A DNA stretch of 64,000 nucleotides from Molossus alvarezi (Eukaryota > Chordata > Mammalia > Chiroptera > Molossidae): assembly GCA_037176705.1 (NCBI GenBank), contig CM073887.1, positions 59,109,001 to 59,173,000 on the forward strand, read 5' to 3'. Both the position numbers and the translations under genes were made by a program. Below, piece after piece: positions 1 to 11,639 of this stretch. Position 1 is the stretch's first letter. The number at the start of each line of letters is the position of its first letter. The notes below the pieces were generated by a model. The model was not told where the DNA came from, searched no databases, and saw nothing but the letters and a program-made list of their open reading frames with translations.

Positions 1-365
1 TTTCCTTCTGAAATCCCAAGTTAAAAGAACCCTATTAGAACAAAAGTCCTGTTTAGGGAACCTCAGGTTGACCTGCCCTTTCTATCCAGCCTGTCGAGTT
101 CAGGATCTTGGATTTCCTGTGGCCTCCATGTACCCAGGCAGAGTGAGCGCCCGGTAGTTCCTTAGGACAAGCTTGACCATTTACCATGTGAGACTGATTT
201 CACTCGTGGTGTGGAAGAGTTAGTCTTATTACCTTTGTATGTACTGGCTATATGAATGAATGAATGAATTTACTTTATTCTAGGAAAGTGTTTCCCATGA
301 GAGAAAAGCAGGGACTGTCCTGTAAGGTTTCCCCCAAACCATAAAAAGAGCAGTCCTGCATTAGT
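1..365. other. Single-copy DNA, no gene seen
   Basis: I see no gene or clear repeat here apart from a short (TGAA)n run near 252-268, just before the L2 fragment. Confidence 0.5.
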
Positions 366-866
366 GACTCCCCATTGTGCTCGGGATGAACTCCAGCTCC
401 TTTTCTGTGGCCGGCCCAGTCTGACACCACCCAGCCTCTGTGCACCTCCTGGACTAACCTTGCTCTGCTGTCCCCTTTGCTCACCCTGTGTCAGCTGCTC
501 TAACCACTTGTCACAGTCACACCCCAGGGACAAGCACAGTCTGTGCTTCTGCCTGGGGTGCTCTGTTCCTCCAGGTCCAGCTAATTCTCACTAATCCTTC
601 CGTTGGCCATAGGGAGGTCTTTTCTGACCCCAAATCTAAATCAGGCTCCCTCTCTCCACTCTTCATGCCCTACACTCTTACTTAAAGCCTCCATTAAGAT
701 TCATTAGGCCATATCTGCATGTGAGATTATTGGTGTAGTGGGTCTCTCTGTCCTGACTCTAAACTCCTGAGCAAGAACCTCACATTCTCTATTAAATTCT
801 AGTGCCCAGCATAGTGCCTGGCACATGGCTGGTGCTTAACAAATATCTTTTGAGGAAACGATTGAT
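366..866 (+). repeat. L2 LINE 3'-end fragment
   Basis: The stretch follows the order of the mammalian L2 3' region: a pyrimidine-rich 'cctctgtgcacctcctgg' part, a 'ttctgcctggggtgctctg' block, and the diagnostic terminal phrase around 800-850 (agtgcctggcacatggctgg followed by a caataaat-like end). It is diverged and non-coding, as expected of an ancient L2 relic. The boundaries are approximate. Confidence 0.7.
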
Positions 867-1849
867 GTTGACTTTTAGTCCAGTGTGTCAGCCAAGGTGG
901 GCAGAGCTGGGAAGATTTAACCGTAGTGCTGGCCCATCTTGGACACATTGATGGCCACAGTGCTTCTAGAACTTTCCCATATCTCCCTGTAGGGCCATCA
1001 GAGTGGGGCAACGAGACTCATGCCAGGGCTTCGATACCTTTGACTCGACAGCAGTTTGCGTTTGCATCGCCTATCCTCTGAGTCTTGAAAGTGCCCTTGG
1101 TGTTTTCTCTGTCCCTGTAGAGTGGAGTGGTCTGGTGGGCTGGGAGCCAGGGCGGGAAGGGAGGAGGAGGAAATTGTTGGCCAGATTGGAGGCTGGCAGA
1201 GCACTTTTCTTAACAGGATGTCTGTTGATGAAATACCTAGTGCCAGTTGTGAGAGGTTATTAATCTCAGTTAAACCTGATTAGAATGAAATTGGATTTGG
1301 GCTGAGACTGTCCAAGTCAAGCCTGGCCCACTCGATAGTCTACTCAGCGGCCTGTTTGTTTCACACAGGCTGGCATCCTCCCGGGACAGAGAGCCTCTAG
1401 CACCTGAGAAGGGAGGGTTTGGTGCCATGAATATTCAGGTATCCCCACCCTGGGGACTTCACAGATTATAGGGGCTTAATGGCTGCTGGCTTCTTGGGAA
1501 GATGTGACATTCACTATGGGGAGATTATTAATTGTTACAGTTATGGGAATATTACCTTGAAAAAAAGCCACTTTTATCTTCTTTCTAGTGAGATTGCACT
1601 GGGAAAGGACTTGGTACTTAGTGTTGAGTCAGGGGAGCAAGCTAGCAGGGGGCTTCCTGGCTCATGCTGAGGGCCAGGTGGATGCTTCAATAGACAGGAG
1701 CATTCGCCTGACCTGGAAGGCTGCTCAGGGCTCCAGCTGTTGAAAATCACAGCTCAGCTTGTTATTATCTTAGGGAATGATGAATGGGGTCATTAGCATG
1801 TGGGCCAGACAGGCTGAGCCAACCATGAAATTATTAGTGCCAACCTGGA
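867..1849. other. Single-copy DNA, no gene seen
   Basis: No convincing coding exon, RNA gene or named repeat was recognised. The short open frames here have no recognisable domain and ordinary composition. Confidence 0.5.
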
Positions 1850-1933
1850 CTAGAATCGCCGAAGCCTGGGATCAAACCAGGGCCTCTCAGTCCATGGAAT
1901 GATGCTCAGTCCATTAAGCAACACTGGTCAGGC
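1850..1933 (-). mobile_element. VES-type SINE head fragment
   Basis: Read on the minus strand this starts gcctgaccagtgttgcttaa and continues into a B-box-like 'ggtttgatcccagg'. It matches the tRNA-related head of the diverged VES copy at 36654. Only the head survives and no target duplication is evident. Confidence 0.6.
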
Positions 1934-2050
1934 AATAATACAATTCTTTAAACCTTTTACCATTTAAACATAAGTTCAAATAATATGTAATGTTTCATGT
2001 GTATTATTTCACATTTATTTATTAATTATTTATTTATTTATTTAAAAAAA

Positions 2051-2276
2051 AATCCTCACCTGAGGATGTGTTTTTTGATTTTAGAGAGAGAGGAAGGGAG
2101 AGCGAGAGAGAGAGAAACACCAATGAGCAAAAGAATCACTGATCGGTTGCCTCCTGTATACACTCTGAACAGGGATCAGTTCTACAACCTAGGTATGTGC
2201 CCTGACCAGGAATCAAACCTGTAATCTTTTGATGTAAGGGACGATGCTCTAATCAGCTGAGCCACTTGGCCAGGGT
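2051..2276 (-). mobile_element. VES SINE
   Basis: A full-length but diverged VES copy in reverse orientation. It opens with aatcctcacctgaggatg (complement of the 3' end), passes through the GAGA-rich middle and ends at ccacttggccagggt (complement of the tRNA head). Confidence 0.88.
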
Positions 2277-2293
2277 TCATATGTGTCATTTTA

Positions 2294-3005
2294 TTTTATT
2301 TATTTATTTATTTGTTTTTATTTTATTTTTGTTACAGATGTTTCTCTTCTTTTACCCCATTGACACTCTCCTCCTCATTCCCCCCTCCCATCCCCAGCTT
2401 TGTTGTCCATGTCCATTGGTTATGCATACATGCATATAAGTTCTGTGGTTTATCTCTTCCCTTCCCCCTACCCCTCTTCTTCTGGGGATTGTCAGTCTGT
2501 ACCCTACTTCCCTGTTTCTGGGTCTACCCTATTCCTCAGACTGTTATGTTCATTATATTCCACAAATAAGTGAGATCATGTGGTATTTGTCTTTTTCTGC
2601 TTGGCTTGTTTCACTTAGGTTAATATTCTCCAGGTCCTTCTATGTCGTCTCAAAGGATAAGAGATCTTTCGTTCTTACAGCTGCATAGTAGTCCATTGTG
2701 TATATGTACCACAGCTTTTTTATCCATTCGTCTACTGATAGACACTTGGGCTGTTTCCAGATCTTAGCTATTGTACATAGTGCTGCTATAAACATGGGGG
2801 TACATATATTCTTTCTGATTGGTGTTTCAGGCTTCTTAGGGTATATTCCTAGAAGTGGGATCACTGGGTCAAATGGCAGTTCAATTTTTAATTTTTTGAG
2901 GTAACACCATATTGTTTTCCATAGTGGCTACACCAGTCTGCATTCCCACCAGCAGTGTACTAGAGTCCCCTTTTCTCCACACCCTTGCCAACACTTGTTT
3001 GAATG
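2294..3005 (-). mobile_element. L1 3' fragment, 5'-truncated
   Basis: The minus strand carries the C-terminal end of L1 ORF2p (2640-2864, with [10 protein letters not shown] and the tail motif [20 protein letters not shown]), followed to the left by the 3'UTR and A-rich tail. A direct duplication tgtgtcatttta flanks it (2282-2293 and 3006-3017), supporting ordinary L1 insertion with 5' truncation. There is no complete ORF, so the copy is dead. Confidence 0.9.
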
Positions 3006-3032
3006 TGTGTCATTTTAAAAAATAAAATTCAT

Positions 3033-3305
3033 GCCCTGGCCGGTTTGGCTCAGCAGTAAGAGCTTCGGCCTGCAGTCCAGAGAAACCTGGGTTCGGTTCC
3101 CGCTAAGGGCACGTACCTCGGTTGCAGTTTGTCCCCGGCCCTGGTTGGGTCGTGCGGGTGGCACTACTCCATGTGTCCCTTTCACATCAATGTTTCTCTC
3201 TCTCTCTTCCTCTCTCTCCCTCCCACTCTGTCTGAACAGAGAAAAAAAAAGGGAAAATGTCCTCAGGTGAAGATAAAAAATAAATAAATGAATAAATAAA
3301 AAAAA
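3033..3305 (+). mobile_element. VES SINE
   Basis: A head-to-tail VES copy: gccctggccggtttggctca at the start, a B-box-like ggttcggttcccgc, a TCTC-rich middle, and the end 'gtcctcaggtgaagat' followed by an (AAAT)n tail. Confidence 0.92.
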
Positions 3306-3311
3306 TTTACA

Positions 3312-3585
3312 CCCTGGCTGGTTTGGCTTAGCGGTTGGAGCGTCGGCCTGCGGTCCAGAGAGACCCGGGTGGGTTCAGTTCCCGCCAAGGGAGCATACCT
3401 CGGTTGTAGTTTGTCTCCGGCCCTTGTTGGGTCATTGGGTGGCAGCCACTAGATGTGTCCCTTTCACATTGATGTTTCTCTCTCTCTCTTCCTCCCACTC
3501 TATCTGAACAAAAAATGGAAAAAATGTCCTCGGGTAAGGATTAAAAAAAAAAAAATTAAAATAAAATAAAATAAAATTTTCTTTT
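3312..3585 (+). mobile_element. VES SINE
   Basis: A second VES copy in the same orientation only a few bases after the previous tail. It has the head (ccctggctggtttggcttag), the 'cggcctgcggtccagagag' block and an A/(AAAAT)n tail. The pair looks like two insertions into one A-rich target. Confidence 0.92.
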
Positions 3586-3589
3586 ATCA

Positions 3590-3867
3590 AAGTAATATGT
3601 ATATTCTGTCATTAAATGCTTATAATGAAAAGTAGCAAACTTCCCACCCCTCATTCCTATTCAGTTTTGTCCCCCAGAGTAAATTACTTTCAATACTTTT
3701 CATAAATCTTTGGATATTTACTTCCATATTAATAAATAATATGTTAATACTACCATTTCTTGATTTACTCATTTTGGATATTATTGAATTATTTAATTGG
3801 TGTATGGGTAGATTTAGGAGGCTTACCTATACCTTCTACCCACCTTCCACACCCCCCATCACTGCCA
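3590..3867 (+). repeat. Left arm of 278-bp inverted repeat
   Basis: By eye this segment is close to 90% identical to the reverse complement of 5883-6160 along its whole length. A shared core is 'ggaggcttacctatacc' (complement in the right arm). It has no LINE or SINE hallmarks that I recognise. Either it is a local inverted duplication, or both arms are copies of one unnamed dispersed repeat. Confidence 0.8.
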
Positions 3868-4086
3868 TGTTCCCATTCTTCCAGTATAATTATGTGATGT
3901 ATTTTGGTTTAGTTAGAAGTCTAGGGTTACATTATTATGATTATGTAAATGTAATTTATTATAAGCCATGTATAGTACTATAATTGTTTTCTTTTTTGGG
4001 GGAACTTTATTTTGTTTTTCCTAGAGTTGACGTCTTTTTTTTTCCCCTCTTTTTTACTTGTAGAGCTGTCTTTTTTTTTTTTTTTT

Positions 4087-4326
4087 TTAATCCTCACCCG
4101 AAGACATTTTTGCATTTATTTTCAGATACAGCAGGAGGGAAAGAGGGAGGAAGAGAGAGAGAAGCATTGATGCGAGAGAGACACATCGAGTGGTTGCCAC
4201 CCACACAACCCCAACCGAGCTGGGGACAAACTGCAACCGAGGTACATGCCCTTAGCAGGAACCGAACCCGGGTCTCTCTGGACTGCAGGCCAACGCTCTA
4301 AACTCTGAACCAAACTGCCCAGGGCT
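4087..4326 (-). mobile_element. VES SINE
   Basis: A reverse VES from aatcctcacccgaagac to ccaaactgcccagggct. A direct repeat tagagctgtcttttt occurs at about 4061 and 4326, which supports target-primed insertion. It lies inside the spacer between the two inverted-repeat arms. Confidence 0.92.
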
Positions 4327-4341
4327 AGAGCTGTCTTTTTA

Positions 4342-5882
4342 TATAACCTCAATTTCTTTTTCATTAGTAATTTTTACACTTCTGTCAAAATTTTTTCCTA
4401 AATCACACGCACAGTCTATCAGTTCTGTGTTGTTGCATTCATCCTGGAGTCCTCCTTCCTGGAAACTACCATCTCCCTGATTTGGATTTGTATTGATTGT
4501 TCTCTAGACCTGTTGTATAGCATTGCCCAGGGATGCCACTGCTTTTCTGCTTCAGATTCCCTGCCTACGTTTTGAGTTCTTTCAAGTCTGAAAATGAATT
4601 TGTTAATGCTCATATAAATAATAGTTTAGCTGGTTATAAAAATCTCAGGTTAAAAACTAATTTAAAGGCATTGCTCAATTATCTCTGCAGCCCATGTTCA
4701 ATTTCTCCCTTTCTTTGATTTCTCTTTCCAGAAAAGAGGAAACTAGTGAAAAAAATCTATTTTGGAGTAAATTCTTTATTTTTATTTTTCAAGTTTGCCA
4801 TTTAATTTTTTATTTGGGCTACCTTATTTTTAATTTTAAAATCTTTCTTCAACTCTGTTTCCATAAAAATGAAAGAATCATATTTTGTTTCTTGAATGTA
4901 TTCTTATTTTTTAAATTAAAATTTGATAGTTCTTTTTTTTGTTAGCCCAGTTTTCTTGGCTCTTTTCTTTTTTCTATTTGTTCTGTGTTATTTCTCCACA
5001 TCACAGGAATTCCTCAAATGTTAAATGATTTTTGGTTGGCTGTTAATATTTAAGTGCAGGTTATTAAGAAGCTTTTTGGCCTGTGTGTGAGTGCGTGCTT
5101 GCATGTGTGAGTGGTCGATTATTAGGTTTCACTGTAGTGATACCAGGCAAATCTAATAAAATGATCATCTTTTCTCTGGGCATGAATCCTCTTAGTCTTC
5201 AGTCTGGAAGGAAAGGTGCTTGTTTCCAGCTTTCCAGGAATGAAGTAGGACAATGGGATCTGCAGATTGACTTCAAGTTAACTTTAAGTTAACCTACCGT
5301 TATCTGTAACATGCCTGATGTTCTTGAGACAATCTGGATGAACTTTGTCAGAGAATAAACCTTTGGGTATGGGTGCATGGAGTTAGTCAACTGACTGTTT
5401 GAGGTTGTGGAGGAAATTTTAGGGCACAATACCTCTGTACTGTGACAGTCAGTAAGTCCTCCTGTTTTCAGCATTGTGCCTCATGCTCCCCACCTCTTTA
5501 ATGGCACCTAGAACCTTAAATCCTGAGTCTTTCTGGAGTTCTGTGCTGAGGCAAGGGAGGAAGAGATTAGTTTATGTATCATGGATTTTTCCATTTTGTG
5601 GGCACAGCGTGGGAGCTTATTTTTGCCCTGCTGTACAAGTACCAATCCTCCATCTACTTTATGTTTTCCAAAATATGTGGAAAATTTTTATTTACTGATA
5701 ACTCCTTTCTCATTCTCTTTTTTTCTTGGTAGTTATACTTAAAAAATTACTTTGACATTAGTTTAGTGTAGTTTTACGAAGGAGAAGAGATAAATGCTTG
5801 TGGCTAATTGGTTATATTGAACTAGAAGTCTCTTTTGTTTGTTGTTCTTTTTCAAAATTGAACATATCATTGATTGGCACCT
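4342..5882. other. AT-rich spacer between inverted-repeat arms
   Basis: No coding exon or RNA gene is recognisable. Parts are T-rich, and an ancient LINE origin is possible, but I could not place it in a family. Confidence 0.4.
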
Positions 5883-6160
5883 GGCAGTGAGGGGGTGTGT
5901 GGAAGGTGGGTAGAGGGTATAGGTAAGCCTCCTAAATCTACCCGTACACCAATTAAATAATTTAGTAATGTCCAAAATGAGTAAATGAAGAAATGGCAGT
6001 ACTAATATATTATTTATTAATATGGAAATAAATACCCAAAGAAATATGAAAAGTATTGAAAGTAGTTTACTCTGGGAGACAAAACTGAAAAGGAATGAGG
6101 GGTGGAAAGTTTGCTACTTTTTATTATAAGTATTTGATGACAAAATACATATTTATAGTG
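5883..6160 (-). repeat. Right arm of 278-bp inverted repeat
   Basis: This is the reverse-complement partner of 3590-3867. The match ends abruptly at 'ctggcagtga' on the inner side, and on the outer side where the left arm meets the VES tail. Confidence 0.8.
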
Positions 6161-6744
6161 CATATAATTTGCAAGTGCCTCCATTCTTTAGTCATTTACT
6201 AGAAACACACAAATAAACATAGTGTAAGAAGATACTCAGTATATCCCTGGTAATTAATGGATGAAATGGTCACATTCTCTGGCCACTGGGTCAGGCTTAG
6301 GGCTTGCCTTCCAGAGGTTGGCATTCCTAGTGTAGGACTCAGGTCTTGATATTAATGCCATTGTTGCATGTCTGTGCTGAGGTACTTCTCTGCCCTCCTA
6401 CCCCACCTACAGCAAGACTAAGCTTGGCAGCGTTAGAGACATCTGCTGTAAGAAAGGCAAAAGCTAAGGGAAGAGATGTAGTTAAGACCACTGATGGTTT
6501 ATTGGGATGACTGTTCCTATGGGACACATCAGCCCCCTAATTCAGAGCTCAGTTTCTGGCCAAGTAAACATATGTTTGACTACCATCCACTATCATGATC
6601 ATTTCATAAAAGACATATGTTAGTGTAATTTAAGAATAAGATTGAGGATAGCCTCAGAATACAGGACATCTCTTTTTAAGAAAGAAGAGTTGAAACTTCA
6701 TACCATGTGTGTACCCCACAATACACACACTTGCATAGTTTACA
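6161..6744. other. Single-copy DNA, no gene seen
   Basis: No feature is supported in this stretch. Confidence 0.45.
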
Positions 6745-6749
6745 TTTAT

Positions 6750-6976
6750 TTATTTATTTTTTGCATTTATTTTCAGATAGAGTGGGAGGGAGAGAGGGGG
6801 AAAGACAGAGAGAAACATCGACGTGACAGAGACACATCGACTGGTCGCCACCCACATGACCCCAACCGGGGCCAAGGATAAACTGCAACCAAGGTACATA
6901 CCCTTAGCGGGAACTGAACCCAGGACTCTGGTCTGGGGGCCGATGCTCTAATTGCTGAGACAAACCAGCCAGGGCT
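6750..6976 (-). mobile_element. VES SINE
   Basis: A reverse VES with (ATTT)n on its tail side, then the GAGA middle, 'gggaactgaacccagg' (B-box complement) and caaaccagccagggct at the head. Confidence 0.9.
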
Positions 6977-7249
6977 GTTTTTCTAATTTTTCTAAAGACC
7001 AGTGAAATTTCATCACAGCTCAGCACCATTTCATGGAAGAGCATTGGAAAAAACAAAAACAAAAAAAACCACAAGAGGATTTGAAAAAGAAAACATGAGC
7101 AAAAGATATAAGGAGCAATTGGCCCTGACCAGGACAGAGAGATTTCCCTGCAGAGGAACTATCTGGGCTGGGTTCTGAAGGATGAAAAGATCCCCAGCTA
7201 GTGGTGTTGCTAGAGCCTTGCAAATCATAAATCATCAGAAATTCATGGA

Positions 7250-7400
7250 TGGTCTTAGTGAATCTGTGAACTTCTTAATATTGTATGCAAAATCTTGTAT
7301 AAGTTTGCAGTAAGTGCATTTACATGGGGAAGAGTTTTCATAGCTATACATTTAAAAGGCGAAGAACCACCAAAGAAAATGAAGCTTGGAGCTATGCATA
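7250..7400 (+). repeat. Possible hAT-type DNA transposon relic
   Basis: The phrases 'ctgtgaacttcttaatattg' and 'tatgcaaaatcttgtataag' followed by 'catggggaagagtt' resemble the right half of a common mammalian non-autonomous hAT relic. The similar copy near 19305 supports this. The family name is uncertain. Confidence 0.35.
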
Positions 7401-7760
7401 AATACATCTGAATGTACATTCTAAGACGAGGAGTGCTGTATGAATGCAAGGAATTATTATTTTTGTCTACAGGAGTCTTCTGCTTTGGGATACCTATCCT
7501 TCTGGCCTTAATGTTTATTGCCATACTTTCCTGGCAACTCCATAACTTTGGATCTATGGTTACTGGAAACTGATCCTGGAATTTTAGAATTGGGGTCACT
7601 GAGGTTGGTGCGTGATCCTGAAGCACCAGGTGACTCAAGAGATTTTTAGGTTAATAACTAACTGGATTGGAAAGAGTGTTTTGTTTCACAAACATGAACA
7701 TAATTTGTTCTTACTTACTTTTAAATTATAAATAATTATTCAGTAGTTTTCCCCCTTCTT

Positions 7761-8019
7761 TTTCTTCTTTTTTTTTTTATCCTCACCTAAGGACATTTTT
7801 CCATTTTTTGTACAGATAGAGTGGGAGGGAGAGAGAGGAAGGGAGAGAGAGAGGGAAACATCGATGTGAAAGGGACACATCGAGTGGCTGCCACCCGCAC
7901 GACCAACCAGGGCCGGGGACAAACTGCAACCGAGGTACATGCCCTTAGCGGGAACCGAACCCGAGTCTCTCCAGACCGCAGGCGGACGCTCTAACCGCTG
8001 AGCCAAACCGGCCAGGGCT
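7761..8019 (-). mobile_element. VES SINE
   Basis: A well-preserved reverse VES, from tatcctcacctaaggacat to gccaaaccggccagggct. A short duplication cccccttctt (7751-7760 and from about 8020) flanks it. Confidence 0.93.
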
Positions 8020-8078
8020 CCCCCTTCTTCTTAAATAAGCTCTTGAAGACACTGCTTTAATGAAAAATAAAACTTAAA

Positions 8079-8188
8079 GCCCTGGCTGGTTTGGCTTAGC
8101 GTTTGGAGCGTCGGCCTGCGAACCAGAGAGTAACAGGTTCGGTTCCCGCTAGGGGCATGTACCAAAAAAATAAAATAAATAAATTAAT
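8079..8188 (+). mobile_element. Head-only VES SINE with A-rich tail
   Basis: Only the tRNA-related head is present: gccctggctggtttggctta, then the B-box region aacaggttcggttcccgc, stopping at about 8163 in an (A)n(TAAA)n tail. The direct repeat aataaaacttaaa flanks it (8066-8078 and 8189-8201). The middle and 3' domains found in other VES copies are absent, yet it carries both a tail and a target duplication. It therefore seems to have been inserted as a short RNA rather than deleted later. Confidence 0.85.
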
Positions 8189-8202
8189 AAATAAAACTTA
8201 AA

Positions 8203-9500
8203 AGCGGCTGTGTGGTATTGGTATATAATGACTGAAGTATAAATGAGAGTCATAATTATTCCCAGTTAGACATTGGAGTGCCAACGTAGAAACCCCAATC
8301 AACTCAACCCAGGCGAGGTGGCATCAAGTCTGAGACGGACAGGGCACAGGGTGGGAAGGGTTGACTTGGGGACCCCTGAGCATCCTGGTTTTGTTGTGGG
8401 ATGGGACAACTAAGGATAGATTTCTCATCTGTGGTGGGATCAGAGGAGGAAGGTCCTTACCTTCCGAGGGGGAAAGATGTCCCTGAATAATGTTTCCCTG
8501 AAGACTTGTGAGTCTTATCTACTCGAGAGCATACAGACAGTCTAGAAAAAGTCCTTCCCTTGTAAAAAGGTAACTCACTTCAGGGCATATCAGGGGCCAG
8601 TATCTCTTCCCCTGTAGCCTATAGAGGCCCCATGACCTGGTATAGTTTTCAGGTTGCCAGCCCTCCTCATTCCCATAGTTTTGTGCTGGCTAACTTATAC
8701 CCGTATTTCCCATGACCTCTCCAGAAACCTTTCCTATCCCTACCTTCATTTCTCACGGTTAACATGACTAGGGTTCCATGACTCAGTGGCTCTGCCATTA
8801 GCTCATAAATGAACCCGAGCTATGACAATATCGTGTTCCAAACATGGAGAGCAGTGAGTTAATGTCTGAACCACCTGACTTTCTGGGCTGGTCCTCCTGA
8901 TGGTGTTATTTCCCCTTGATCCCTTCTCTTGCGATTGGGTGATAATGGTGCCTGGATCAAGGTGGGATTAGGAGGCATATCTGATAAATGGCATGCCTGG
9001 TAGACCTGTTCGTTGGGTGCACAGTCACATGTGACAGAGCCATGGTAAAATGTGCTAAACAGATCCCTTACTACCAGCTCATGGCAGTGGACTTTGACAG
9101 TTGGGTTTTATCTACCAGTATGTGCTAGTATAGGCTCACTGGGAATTTTTTTTTTCCCCCAGCAGGCTCACTGGGGAATTCTGAGTGAAGAAGAGAACTG
9201 GCTGGAGCTGGGCTTTAGAATATTTGTCAGGCATTCCATTTGTGGGGGCCGAGAGGTGGGGAAAACCTGGAAACAGAAAGTTGTATGGAGACCACTCCTA
9301 CAGTCCAGGGGAAAGTGGTGATGGACTGGGAGCAGGCAGGCTGTAGGCCAAAGGAATAGTGGAATTGGGGGGGTGGGGGGGTAGCAGTAGAGACCAGGTT
9401 CCTAGCAGGATGGTATGGGGGAGTTGGGAGGAGAGGCCGGTCAGCTGTATTGGGATTGGGATCTATATATATTTTTAACCCGATTAAAACTGGGCAACAA
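8203..9500. other. Single-copy DNA, no gene seen
   Basis: Nothing with recognisable coding or repeat structure was found. GC content is moderate. Confidence 0.45.
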
Positions 9501-9532
9501 ATTTATTTAATTTATTTATTAATTTTTATTTT

Positions 9533-9731
9533 ATTACTATTAGAGAGAGAGAAAGGGAGAGGTAGAGAGAGAGAGAAACATCTATGAGAGAGAACATCAA
9601 CTGGATGCCTCCTGCATGCTCCCCACTGGGGATCAGGCCCACAACCTGGGCATGTGCCCTGACTGGGAGTTGAACCAGCAACCTCTTGGTTCATGGGTTG
9701 ATGCTCTACCACTGAGCCACACTAGCTGGGC
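9533..9731 (-). mobile_element. VES-related SINE, divergent subfamily
   Basis: It has the same architecture as VES in reverse, but different diagnostic blocks: 'cacaacctgggcatgtgccc', 'gaaccagcaacctcttggtt' and the end 'ccacactagctgggc'. The copy at 62597-62789 shares these blocks, so the two define a second subfamily. Confidence 0.85.
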
Positions 9732-10077
9732 GGAGTTGGGATATTTTGAACCTAGTTAATTGGAAGCATTTTTAGAGGGGGAAGAGGGGAGACTGTTTCG
9801 ATAGTGAGAGGAGAGAGAGAATGAGTTTGGGATGAGTCATATTATTAGAGAATGTCTATTTGGAAGTGTCCAGCCATGTTAGGAGTATGCGAGTTGGGCA
9901 AGAGAGCAGAGTGAAAATATGAGAACTAGGGACCAAGTCCCTTGGGGATGCCATGCAAACCCCGAGCAGGACAAGAGCCTGGGGGAAACCAATCCTGCTG
10001 TGAGATCTAATGGTTTTCCTTGGATCTTCATCTGTAAGGACTAGCAACAACTGTGAATTGGGTCTGTAGACTCATAG

Positions 10078-10102
10078 TGTGTGTGTGTGTGTTTGTGTGT
10101 GT
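10078..10102. repeat. (GT)n microsatellite
   Basis: An interrupted GT run directly beside the tail side of the next VES. Confidence 0.9.
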
Positions 10103-10106
10103 ATAT

Positions 10107-10335
10107 AATCCTCACCTTAGGATATTTTTACATGTGTTTTCAGACAGAGTGGGAGGGAGTGAGAGAGAGGGAGTCATCGATGTGAGAGAGACACATCGAC
10201 TGGTTGCCACCTGCACAGCCTCAACTGGGGCCGGGACAAACCGCAACCGAGGTACATGCCCTTGGCCAGAATCAAACACGGGACTCTTTGGTCCGTGGGC
10301 CGATGCTCTAACCACTGAGCAAACCAGCCAGGGCT
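10107..10335 (-). mobile_element. VES SINE
   Basis: A reverse VES running from aatcctcaccttagg to caaaccagccagggct, with GAGA-rich middle and the complement of the B box intact in outline. Confidence 0.91.
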
Positions 10336-10336
10336 T

Positions 10337-11639
10337 CATTGATATATTTTTGAGGCAGCCTGCATGGTTCTAATGCACTACCAAGGTTGAAAACAACTGA
10401 ATTAGCAGAAGAGAGGGGAGCATAGGGAAGAGAAAGGAAACTCCAGAAAGCGTTGTCTGCATGAAGTCTCAGAGGGACAGGAGGGAAAGATAACTCAGAT
10501 GGACTACAGAAATTGCTTTAGTGTATTGTTTTACAAACTGTAGCTCATGATTTGTTATTGGGTGTCATGAGCAGCTTTGAAAGCAAATAGAATGAGATGG
10601 AGTTGCAAATATCAGGGCTCATGGAATATAGTAAGGAATGCAGTGTCCTGAAACTTGTGTGTCACAAGCCTATGTGGGTGTGTGCTCTAGGCCTCCGGCA
10701 AAATGTTTCTTGCCCTGAGCACAGTTACAGGTTTCTGAGAAACACAGGTTCAGGGGAATGAGTGTAGGGAAAGGGTAGTGAGAGGGAGGCTGGTCAGGAC
10801 TGTGAAAGTTGCTTGAGCTCTGTCCCCAGGGCCATGGGAGCCCTGAAGGGTTGACGGGTTTTCCACAGAGAGCAGTAAGGTGAAGGCTGCGCTGCGGAGC
10901 GACCCCTCATCTGCAACTGGGCTGTGGGATGAGGCTGCCGCTGGGCGGATGGCCCACATGAGAGCAGAGCAGCAGCCGTGGGAAGGAGTAGTGGGGCTGA
11001 AATGTAAGGAGAACCCTGGGGCCACACTGATGAGCCTTTTCTCTTACTTGCTGCTTCTGGGGCAGCTCCCTGGCCTGCACAGCCTGTCCCATCAGGCCCA
11101 GTCACAGGGACCTCAGGAGTGTTTTCCTTTCATCTCTCCAGCTCCTTGAAGTTTCCATTTGGGGAGCTCAGCATCACTTTCATGATTCAAGCAGGGAAGA
11201 GAGAAGCCTCTGGAATCTTCTCTAAACAGAGGCCCCGTTTGGACTTCCCGCTCCTCTAGATGCAAAAATAGCACAGATGTAACTGATGCTTTGAGAGAGC
11301 ATTTCTTTAGAGCTGGTATCAAACATAAATGTTGGGCCCAGAGGGGATGTTCAGAAAGTTCTGGGTTGGAAACCTCTCCATTTTATCTCACTGAAGAATG
11401 GGCGCTCCCTGGGCTTCCTCTCAGGGGCACGGTTTGTGGGGTCTTTGTAGTGCTTGGGGCTCAGGGTAGAGGTGGGAACAGTCAAAGTGAGCTTCCCCCC
11501 ACCTTTCCTCAGAGGCTAGGCCTGGGGAAGGAAGATGAGTGATGGGCAGTCTGCTCCCGAGTGCACGTGTGTGGAGAGTGAATGGCAGCCCGGTGCAGCC
11601 CCCTGCCGTGACCCCTTCCCTCCACTTCAGCCACACGGG
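10337..11639. other. Single-copy DNA, no gene seen
   Basis: GC-richer than its neighbours from about 10700. Overlapping open frames of up to about 103 codons occur on both strands, but none shows a domain or convincing splice structure. No gene is called. Confidence 0.4.

Noticed and set aside
3033..3110. tRNA genes at VES heads
   Set aside because: The A- and B-box-like blocks belong to a tRNA-derived SINE. No cloverleaf with a proper acceptor stem was found.
7255..7638. 127-codon minus-strand open frame
   Set aside because: No domain is seen, and its start overlaps a probable hAT relic. There is no evidence that it is a gene.
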